Of a DNA stretch of 11,403 nucleotides, positions 6,565-11,403 are shown piece after piece. The stretch comes from Pseudomonadota bacterium (GTDB lineage: Bacteria > Pseudomonadota > Gammaproteobacteria > Xanthomonadales > Xanthomonadaceae), in assembly GCA_019348095.1 (NCBI GenBank), contig JAHWKC010000053.1, positions 1 through 11,403 of the forward strand. Direction: 5' to 3'. A program made the position numbers and the translations under genes. Each line of letters begins with the position of its first letter. Positions within the stretch are counted from its first letter, which is position 1. The notes under the pieces were generated by a model. That model was not told the DNA's origin. It saw only the letters and a list, made by a program, of their open reading frames with translations, and made no database searches.

Positions 6565-7452
6565 TCAGTGCAGCGCGTAGTCCAGCGCCAGTCCGGCAAA
6601 CACCGCCGCCCCGACCCAGTGGTTGTGCAGGAAAGCGCGGAACAGCCTGGCGCGATCGCGGCCGCGCACGATCCAGAACTCCCAGCCCACCAGCACCAGC
6701 GCCGTGCCCAGGCCGGCCCAGTAGTACGCTCCCAACCCGGCCCCGTCGCCGACCAGCCACAGCGCCGCGAAGAACACCGCGTACAGCACCCCTTGCGCGA
6801 TCAGGTCGAGCTCGCCGAACAGGATCGCGGTCGACTTGCTGCCCATGCGCAGGTCGTCGTCGCGGTCGACCATCGCATACCAGGTGTCGTACGCGGTCGC
6901 CCAGGCGATGTTGGCGACATACAGCAGCCAGGCCAGCGCCGGCACCTCGCCGCGGACCGCCGCGAACGCCATCGGGATGCCCCAGCCGAACGCCAGGCCG
7001 AGGTAGACCTGCGGCAGGTAGGTGTAGCGCTTGAGGTAGGGGTAACTGGCCGCCAGCCCGATGCCGACGAAGCTCAGGTAGACGGTCAGGCGGTTGAGCG
7101 TGAGCACCAGCGCGAACGCCACCAGCATCAGCACCGCGAACAGTGCCAGCGCCTCGCGTCCGCGCACCGCGCCGGTGGCCAGCGGCCGGCCGCGGGTGCG
7201 CTCGACGTGCGGGTCGAGCCAGCGGTCGGCGTAGTCGTTGATCACGCAGCCGGCCGAACGGGTCAGCCAGACCCCGGCGCTGAACACCGCCAAGGTCCAC
7301 AGCGGCGGCACGCCCCCGGCCGCCAGCCACAGGCCCCACCAGGTCGGCCACAGCAGCAGCAGCCAGCCGACCGGGCGGTCGGCGCGTACCAGTTGCCAGT
7401 ACAGCGCGAGCCGGGTCTTCCAGGGCGATGTGCGGGGTTGCGCGTGTTTCAT
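6565..7452 (-). CDS. ubiA: 4-hydroxybenzoate octaprenyltransferase UbiA
   Basis: UbiA attaches the polyprenyl tail to 4-hydroxybenzoate in the inner membrane, an early step of ubiquinone synthesis. The 295-residue product is strongly hydrophobic with about eight to nine predicted membrane helices. It carries both aspartate-rich prenyl-diphosphate/Mg2+ motifs: NDYADRWLD (72-80, followed by RTRGRPL) and [13 protein letters not shown] (188-200). [20 protein letters not shown] (21-40) and the SKSTAILFG segment (205-213) are typical of bacterial UbiA. ATG 7450-7452 was chosen because the family begins shortly before the LVRADRP segment. Upstream sequence is not UbiA-like. It is convergent with comF and monocistronic as seen here, with no ubiC beside it. 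Confidence 0.95.
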   Translation of the reverse strand: MKHAQPRTSPWKTRLALYWQLVRADRPVGWLLLLWPTWWGLWLAAGGVPPLWTLAVFSAGVWLTRSAGCVINDYADRWLDPHVERTRGRPLATGAVRGREALALFAVLMLVAFALVLTLNRLTVYLSFVGIGLAASYPYLKRYTYLPQVYLGLAFGWGIPMAFAAVRGEVPALAWLLYVANIAWATAYDTWYAMVDRDDDLRMGSKSTAILFGELDLIAQGVLYAVFFAALWLVGDGAGLGAYYWAGLGTALVLVGWEFWIVRGRDRARLFRAFLHNHWVGAAVFAGLALDYALH

Positions 7453-7783
7453 GTGACGGCCAGTGACTCCAGCAAGCGGGCATCGGCGCTTCCGCTGGCG
7501 CGGCGAGGCAGCGCGGGAGGGGGAGCGGTCGACTCTAAAGCAACAGCCAAGCGCCCCCGCAACCTTGTCCGCCGCGCAAGGAACAGAGCAATGCACGGCC
7601 GCCCCCATGCACCGGCGCGGAAGCCGGGAGCGGCTGGCTGGGACTTGAGCGGCGCTGCAAGCGTCTCTCCCAGCCCTTGCGAGAAAGGCGGAGCACAGGC
7701 CCAGCGCGCGAACGCGCGTTTGCCGCTAGAATGCCAGCCCCGCGCGGCCGGTCTGTGTTGACCACGCCGCCGGATTTCGCCAG
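7453..7783. other. 331-base gene-free stretch between ubiA and tRNA-Arg
   Basis: No convincing coding sequence is present on either strand. The open frames here are Arg/Ala-rich, and one minus-strand frame continues through the tRNA, an artefact. The stretch holds the ubiA leader, an inverted repeat at 7636-7675, and a TAGAAT hexamer at 7727-7732 followed by GC-rich sequence, which may be the -10 of the tRNA promoter with transcription starting near 7740. No good -35 stands 16-18 bases before it. Confidence 0.5.
7636..7675. repeat. Nested inverted repeat upstream of tRNA-Arg
   Basis: GGCTGGGA (7636-7643) pairs with TCCCAGCC (7668-7675). Inside, CTTGAGC (7644-7650) pairs with GCT-G-CAAG (7654-7661) with one bulged base and a GGC loop. 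The nested structure looks like a folded repeat element. It is not followed by a T-run, and no second copy occurs in the window. Confidence 0.4.
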
Positions 7784-7860
7784 GCGCCCGTAGCTCAGCC
7801 GGATAGAGTAGTGGCTTCCGAAGCCATTGGTCGGGGGTTCGAATCCCTCCGGGCGCGCCA
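7784..7860 (+). tRNA. tRNA-Arg (anticodon CCG)
   Basis: A complete 77-base cloverleaf with encoded CCA. The acceptor arms GCGCCCG (7784-7790) and CGGGCGC (7850-7856) pair fully, with discriminator G (7857) and CCA (7858-7860). The D-arm begins GCTC-AGCCGGAT-AGAG. The anticodon stem GTGGC/GCCAT has loop TTCCGAA, giving anticodon CCG, which decodes CGG. The T-arm is GGGGG-TTCGAAT-CCCTC. An intrinsic terminator follows at 7903-7930. Confidence 0.97.
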
Positions 7861-7902
7861 TCTCCAGTGCTCGTGCGCCGGGGCCGGCTCTATACTGGTG
7901 AA

Positions 7903-7930
7903 CGGCCGCCATGTTGCGGCCGGTTTTTTT
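7903..7930 (+). terminator. Intrinsic terminator after tRNA-Arg
   Basis: Stem CGGCCGC (7903-7909) and GCGGCCG (7916-7922) pair perfectly around a CATGTT loop and are followed by seven T residues (7924-7930). It lies 43 bases after the tRNA 3' end. A TATACT hexamer at 7891-7896 just before it could be a -10 box, in which case the hairpin would lie at the extreme 5' end of the cytochrome transcript. Termination of the tRNA is the simpler reading. Confidence 0.85.
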
Positions 7931-8000
7931 GCAAGTGCTGGTGCAAGTGTTCTTGGCAGGCGTTCGCAAGGTGCTTGCAGGTGTTCTGGTTGATGGCTTC

Positions 8001-8019
8001 ACGCGCCGACCCGGCGCGT
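8001..8019 (+). promoter_or_regulatory. Strong leader hairpin before the cytochrome c gene
   Basis: ACGCGCCG (8001-8008) and CGGCGCGT (8012-8019) form a perfect 8-base stem with an ACC loop, ending only a few bases before the ribosome-binding region (8024-8030) and 15 bases before the GTG start. No T-run follows. It may hold the ribosome site in a defined state or protect the 5' end. Upstream (7931-7990) are repeated GCAAGTG/GCAGGTG motifs. Confidence 0.4.
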
Positions 8020-8033
8020 CCAACAGGTGGATC

Positions 8034-8549
8034 GTGCGCAACTACGACCTCGAGTTCCTCAAGAAATTCTCGCTGGTGATCGGCTTTCTGGTGCTGGTCA
8101 CGATCGGCCTGATGGTCGGTGCGTTCATCCTGCATCGCAGCTTGCCGCAGGAGGTCGACCCGAGTGTCGCGCAGCGCACCGAGAACCGTATCGCGCCAGT
8201 CGGCGCGGTCTACGCCGGCAGCACCGGCGCCGCCGCCCAGGCCGCGGCGACCGCAGCGGCCGCAGCCGCAGCCGCCTCGCAGGTCGCCTACGGCGGCACG
8301 CTCGATGGCCAGGTGATCTACAACAACCTCTGCGCCGGCTGCCACAACTCCGGCGCCGGCGGCGCACCGACCCTGGCGCAGGCGCAGTGGACCGCGCGCA
8401 TCGCCCAGGGCACCGAGACCCTTCACCGCCATGCGATCGAAGGCTTCACCGGCAGCGCCGGAGTGATGCCGGCCAAGGGCGGCAACCCGGCCCTGACCGA
8501 CGAGCAGGTCATCGCCTCGGTCGACTGGATGCTCGAGAACCTGCAGTAG
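8034..8549 (+). CDS. Membrane-anchored cytochrome c5-family protein
   Basis: This is a monohaem electron carrier on the periplasmic face of the membrane. The 171-residue product from GTG 8034 has a short basic N terminus, one membrane helix (about 12-33, SLVIGFLVLVTIGLMVGAFI), a periplasmic linker with a long alanine run (about 66-82), then a class I cytochrome domain. The haem motif is CAGCH (Cys100, Cys103, His104), and Met145 in GVMPAKGG is the likely axial ligand. Homologues in Xanthomonadaceae begin MR-YD-FL before the same helix, which favours this GTG over upstream ATGs at 7911 and 7994 (the latter in another frame). An ACAGGTGG stretch supplies the ribosome site, with short spacing. 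Its redox partners are not visible from the context. Confidence 0.88.
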   Translation: MRNYDLEFLKKFSLVIGFLVLVTIGLMVGAFILHRSLPQEVDPSVAQRTENRIAPVGAVYAGSTGAAAQAAATAAAAAAAASQVAYGGTLDGQVIYNNLCAGCHNSGAGGAPTLAQAQWTARIAQGTETLHRHAIEGFTGSAGVMPAKGGNPALTDEQVIASVDWMLENLQ

Positions 8550-8558
8550 GGCCGCGGC

Positions 8559-8672
8559 TTCGGTTTTCGGTTTTCGGTCTTCGGGAATTGGAGCGCCGGA
8601 ATCGCGAGGCGATCCGCGACACAACCGGACGCGGCCGCTGCCCCCACTGAAAACAGAACACCGAAAGCCGAA
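8559..8672. repeat. MITE-like imperfect inverted repeat built on TTTTCGG
   Basis: The left arm (8559-8584) starts TTCGGTTTTCGGTTTTCGG. The right arm (8647-8672) is its reverse complement with 21 of 26 positions matching. The centre carries GAATTGGAGCGCCGGAATCG-type sequence. The element fills most of the gap after the cytochrome gene and has no coding capacity. TTTTCGG/ATTGGGAATCG-type intergenic repeats are familiar in Xanthomonadaceae genomes, from memory. The left arm begins 10 bases after the cytochrome stop and might also act in transcript ending. Confidence 0.6.
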
Positions 8673-8715
8673 TATGGTTTTTCCGGTTCCTGCACGGTGC
8701 CTTAACCGCGGCCCG

Positions 8716-8721
8716 TATGAT
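8716..8721 (+). promoter_or_regulatory. -10 box (TATGAT) giving a probable leaderless hydrolase transcript
   Basis: TATGAT matches the -10 consensus at 5 of 6 positions and lies 7 bases before the ATG at 8729, so transcription would begin at or within a base of the start codon. No Shine-Dalgarno exists before any candidate start. The -35 region (near 8693-8698) is poor. Leaderless genes with this arrangement are known in Xanthomonas relatives. Its application here is inferred. Confidence 0.45.
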
Positions 8722-8728
8722 GGGCGCC

Positions 8729-9433
8729 ATGACCAGCCCCGCAGCTTCGACTCCCGCGTTTCCCGACGCGGACTCCACCACGCTGAGCCTGCCCGGGCCG
8801 GCCGGCGCGCTCGAGATGATCGTCGAGGCGCCGGAAGCCAGCGCGCGGCCGCTGGTGGCGGTGCTGTGCCATCCGCTGCCGACCGAGGGCGGCACGATGC
8901 ACAACAAGGTGGTGACCATCGCCGGGCGCGCGCTGCGCGAATGTGGCGCGGCCACGGTGCGGTTCAATTTCCGCGGCGCCGGGGCCTCGGAGGGCACCTT
9001 CGACGATGGCGCCGGCGAGGCCGACGACCTGCGTGCGGTGGTCGCCTGGGTGCGTGCACAGCGCCCCGACGCGCAGCTGTGGCTGGCAGGCTTCAGCTTC
9101 GGCGCGTATGTCTCGCTGAAGGTCGCGGCCGAACTGGCGCCGGGCATGCTGATTTCGATCGCGCCGCCGGCCGGGCGCAGCTGGGAGTTCGACGCGATTG
9201 CCCCGCCGCAATGCCCGTGGCTGGTGATCCAGGGCGAGGCCGACGAGGTGGTCGATCCGGCCGCGGTTTACGCCTGGCTCGACGAGTTGGAGGGCCTCAA
9301 GCAAAAGCCCGAGCTGGTGCGCATGCCCGACACCAGCCACTTCTTCCACCGCCGCTTGATGGACCTGCGCGGCGCGATCAAGAACGGCATCAAACCGCAT
9401 CTTCCGGCCGCGTCCACTCCGCCCCATGGCTGA
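8729..9433 (+). CDS. Alpha/beta hydrolase, COG2945 family
   Basis: This is a predicted cytoplasmic hydrolase of unknown substrate. The 234-residue product shows CHPLPTEGGTMHNKVV (47-62) and the strand-turn FNFRGAGASEGTFDDGAGE (79-97). Both are typical of the COG2945 'predicted alpha/beta superfamily hydrolase' group. The nucleophile elbow is GFSFG with Ser123. Asp172 in IQGEADEVVDP and His204 in DTSHFFHRR complete a plausible catalytic triad. Start choice: ATGs at 8717, 8720 and 8729 are in frame. The third is preferred because a TATGAT -10 box overlaps the first two. It overlaps zapE by 8 bases and is probably co-transcribed with it. Confidence 0.88.
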   Translation: MTSPAASTPAFPDADSTTLSLPGPAGALEMIVEAPEASARPLVAVLCHPLPTEGGTMHNKVVTIAGRALRECGAATVRFNFRGAGASEGTFDDGAGEADDLRAVVAWVRAQRPDAQLWLAGFSFGAYVSLKVAAELAPGMLISIAPPAGRSWEFDAIAPPQCPWLVIQGEADEVVDPAAVYAWLDELEGLKQKPELVRMPDTSHFFHRRLMDLRGAIKNGIKPHLPAASTPPHG

Positions 9434-10619
9434 TCCGGCCGAGGGCGCGTCGCCGTCGGCGCGTTATGCCGCCGGCGTGGGCCACGGCGAATGGACCGAC
9501 GACCCGGCGCAGCATGCCGCGCTGCGCGAACTCGACCGCCTGCACGCCGCCCTGCTCGACTCGCCGAAGCTCGGCTTGCTCGACCGACTGCGCGGCAAGC
9601 GCCCCGAGCCGCCGCGCGGCCTGTACCTGTGGGGCGGGGTCGGCCGCGGCAAGACATTCCTGATCGACCTGTTCTTCGACGGTCTGCCCCTGAAAGACGT
9701 CGCGACCGCAGGCCATGCCGGCGACACCCCGCTCTCCGACTCCCAGCTGGTCGACGGACCCGGCAAGCGCCGCACCCATTTCCACCGCTTCATGCGCGAG
9801 GTCCACGCCCAGCTGCGCGCGCATGCCGGCGAAAGCGACCCGCTGGTGACGATCGCGCGCGAATGGCGGCGCCGGCTGCGGGTGCTGGTGCTGGACGAGT
9901 TCTTCGTCAGCGACATCGGCGATGCGATGCTGCTGGCGCGGCTGCTGGGACGCCTGTTCGCCGAGGGCGTGGTGCTGGTCACCAGCTCCAACACCGAGCC
10001 GCGCGATCTCTACCGCGACGGCCTGCAGCGCGAGCGCTTCCTGCCCGCGATCACGCAGATCGAGCGGCACTGCTGCGTGCTGTTGCTCGACAGTGCGCAC
10101 GACTACCGGCTGCGCGCGCTGACCCGCTCGCCGGTGTACCGCACCCAGGCGCAGGCTTCCGGCGAGCCGGACGGCGAAGCCTGGTTGCAGTCGCGCTGGG
10201 ACGAGTTGACCGCCGGCGCGCCGCGCGGGCACGACGGTCAGGAGCAGGGCCCGCTGCGGATCGAGGGCCGCGACATTCCGGTGCGCGCGCTGGCCGAGGG
10301 CCACGCCTGGTTCGACTTCGCCGCCCTATGCGAAGGCCCGCGCGCGGCCAGTGATTACATCGAGATCGCCACCGAGCACCACACCGTGCTGCTCGGCGGC
10401 ATCCCGTGTTTCGACGGACGCAACGACGACGCCGCGCGGCGCTTCGTCACCCTCATCGACGAGCTGTACGACCGCCACGTCAATCTGGTCTGCACCGCCG
10501 CGGCGGCGCCGCCGGAGCGTTACCCCGGACCCAAACTGGCCGGCGCGTTCGAACGCACCGCCTCACGCCTGATCGAGATGCAGTCGGCCGAGTACCTGGC
10601 GCTCGCCCACCGGGGGTAG
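9426..10619 (+). CDS. zapE: Cell division protein ZapE (AFG1-like ATPase)
   Basis: ZapE is an AFG1/LACE1-type P-loop ATPase that in E. coli associates with the FtsZ ring and acts during constriction. The 397-residue product has the expected N-terminal helix region with RELDRLHAALL (34-44) and LYLWGGVGRGKT with Walker A (Gly70-Thr77). It then has HFHRFMREVHAQLR (118-131), Walker B VLVLDEFFVSDI (153-164) with Asp157-Glu158, sensor-like VTSSNTEPRDLYRDGLQRERFLP (185-207), and a C-terminal YPGPKLAGAFERTASRLIEM segment. Between the Walker A helix and HFHRFM lies an extra stretch of about 20-25 residues (about 88-114, DVATAGHAGDTPLSDSQLVD) not expected in the E. coli protein. The start overlaps the hydrolase end, with no separate promoter evident. 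Confidence 0.93.
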   Translation: MADPAEGASPSARYAAGVGHGEWTDDPAQHAALRELDRLHAALLDSPKLGLLDRLRGKRPEPPRGLYLWGGVGRGKTFLIDLFFDGLPLKDVATAGHAGDTPLSDSQLVDGPGKRRTHFHRFMREVHAQLRAHAGESDPLVTIAREWRRRLRVLVLDEFFVSDIGDAMLLARLLGRLFAEGVVLVTSSNTEPRDLYRDGLQRERFLPAITQIERHCCVLLLDSAHDYRLRALTRSPVYRTQAQASGEPDGEAWLQSRWDELTAGAPRGHDGQEQGPLRIEGRDIPVRALAEGHAWFDFAALCEGPRAASDYIEIATEHHTVLLGGIPCFDGRNDDAARRFVTLIDELYDRHVNLVCTAAAAPPERYPGPKLAGAFERTASRLIEMQSAEYLALAHRG

Positions 10620-10704
10620 CCCTTCGCAGCTTCCCTGTGCGTGGATGGGATCGGCGCATCCGGCTGCGCGACGGCCGCCTGGCGTTGATTCAGCCTCGCG
10701 TCTC

Positions 10705-10728
10705 ACTCCGGTTTCACCGCGCCGGAGT
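10705..10728. promoter_or_regulatory. Hairpin between zapE and the last gene
   Basis: ACTCCGG (10705-10711) and CCGGAGT (10722-10728) pair perfectly with a 10-base loop. No T-run follows. It may end zapE transcription weakly, lie in the leader of the following gene, or be a dyad operator. No promoter hexamers are convincing in this 151-base gap. Confidence 0.35.
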
Positions 10729-10770
10729 ACCGTCGTTGCGGCCACCCCCTGCGCCTGAAGGAGGCCTCCC

Positions 10771-11403
10771 ATGGGCTCGAAAGACGACAACCTCAACCTC
10801 TCCACCGGCGAGCGGCTCAGCTCGCTCGCAACCAGCCAGCTCAGCGCGCGGCGCCTGCAGGCCAAGGACGCCTCGGCCGCCGAGCGCGGCGGGCAACAGC
10901 TCCTTCCGATGGACACGGCGCAGGCGATCTGCGCCGAATGGCCGGACGCGCCGCGCAAGGCCGCCGAGAAGATCCTCGATGAGTACGGGCCTCCGAACGA
11001 GGCGACGCCGACGAAGATGTTTTGGTACCGACCGGGTCGGTGGAGCCGCATGGAGCTCACAGCGGACGAGGCGGTCCACAACTTCCCCACGCCGCACACG
11101 GACTACCTGACGCAATATGTCGACTACCCCGTGCCGGCGGAAAAGGCCGCGGAGCTGATCGCGTTCGACGGCAGCGTCTTGCTCGACCGCACAACTGGTG
11201 AGCTCGGTGCCCGGTGCGACCACGAGGCGTACAACACCCTGACCATCAACCTCGCGGCGGAGATCATCGCCGGGACCAGGACCGTCGAGGACGCCCGCCG
11301 GTTCTATGCCGAGACTGCGGCGGCGTTCGTGATGGGCCGGCCTGCTCCGTACGCGGAGGGACTGCTGTTCGATCCCGCGGAACCGGGTACGGCGGCCGAT
11401 CCC
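10771..11403 (+). CDS. Conserved hypothetical protein, 3' end beyond the window
   Basis: 211 codons are open to the window edge from ATG 10771, preceded by a very strong Shine-Dalgarno AAGGAGG (10758-10764) at 6-base spacing. The N terminus (1-50) is polar and low in motif content. From about residue 56 the sequence is well structured: KAAEKILDEYGPPNEATPTK, MFWYRPGRWSRMEL, HNFPTPHTDYLTQYVDYPVP, AFDGSVLLDRTTGELGARCD, ARRFYAETAAAFVMGRPAPY. I recall this as a widespread uncharacterised family of soluble proteins but cannot give a function. There is no signal peptide or membrane segment. Leucine codons are 11 CTC to 6 CTG, unlike the CTG-dominated zapE beside it, so it may be of different origin. 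Confidence 0.8.
   Translation, partial: MGSKDDNLNLSTGERLSSLATSQLSARRLQAKDASAAERGGQQLLPMDTAQAICAEWPDAPRKAAEKILDEYGPPNEATPTKMFWYRPGRWSRMELTADEAVHNFPTPHTDYLTQYVDYPVPAEKAAELIAFDGSVLLDRTTGELGARCDHEAYNTLTINLAAEIIAGTRTVEDARRFYAETAAAFVMGRPAPYAEGLLFDPAEPGTAADP

Noticed and set aside
3261..7034. A 1257-codon plus-strand open frame
   Set aside because: It runs antisense across bioF and bioB, then through comF and ubiA out of frame. Its product is Arg/Ala/Gln-rich low-complexity sequence with no domain. It is an effect of GC-rich codon structure.
7535..8041. A minus-strand frame containing RPEGFEPPTNGFGSHYSIRL
   Set aside because: This peptide is the well-known false translation of the antisense strand of a tRNA gene. 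It lies exactly over tRNA-Arg.
1..11403. A CRISPR array, insertion sequence, prophage or defence island
   Set aside because: No regularly spaced repeats, transposase, integrase, phage or nuclease genes were seen. Apart from the two end segments, the genes are ordinary housekeeping functions.

Overview
This is a GC-rich window in which most of the sequence (about 890 to 10,620) reads like an ordinary chromosomal block of a Xanthomonadaceae-type gammaproteobacterium (Lysobacter, Luteimonas or Xanthomonas relatives). The indications are the biotin order bioB-bioF-bioH-bioC, a divergent comF, ubiA, tRNA-Arg(CCG), a membrane-anchored cytochrome c5, a COG2945 hydrolase and zapE. Two intergenic repeats (a GTAG-type REP hairpin and an imperfect inverted repeat built on TTTTCGG) also fit this group. 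This taxonomic reading comes from recalled family resemblance, not from a search.

The left end does not fit. Positions 1 to about 873 carry, on the minus strand, a 32-residue bS22 (AURKAIP1/COX24-domain) ribosomal protein, a 63-residue excisionase-type HTH protein and the C-terminal end of a third protein. The first two are a hallmark actinobacterial pair. The third gene runs into a half-length EmrE-family transporter gene on the same strand, and neither reading frame survives past about 873-890. The simplest explanation is a chimeric contig joining an actinobacterial fragment to a gammaproteobacterial one. A real transfer or rearrangement is the less likely alternative. The right end, an open reading frame from 10,771 that is still open at the window edge, also uses leucine codons differently from its neighbours (CTC over CTG) and may be of different origin.

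Layout of the core. The truncated transporter (minus) is followed by an intergenic stretch with repeats. Next comes the biotin operon on the minus strand, transcribed bioB, bioF, bioH, bioC, with gaps of 3 and 10 bases and a 4-base overlap. BioC and BioH act at the start of the pathway (methyl-ester disguise of malonyl-ACP/CoA, then demethylation of pimeloyl-ACP ester). BioF and BioB act later (KAPA synthesis and sulfur insertion). bioA and bioD are not in the window. Upstream of bioB is a perfect TTGACA -35 that overlaps one arm of a BirA-operator-like inverted repeat. The comF gene diverges from this region, and convergent ubiA faces it.

Right half, plus strand. A 331-base gene-free stretch precedes tRNA-Arg(CCG), which has its own terminator. 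After this come the cytochrome c gene with a strong leader hairpin, the MITE-like inverted repeat, a probably leaderless alpha/beta hydrolase overlapping zapE by 8 bases, and the open-ended unknown gene. I found no CRISPR array, insertion sequence, phage genes or defence system. The most noteworthy items are the chimeric junction, the bioB control region, a pentapeptide tandem repeat at the BioB C terminus and an insertion in ZapE.
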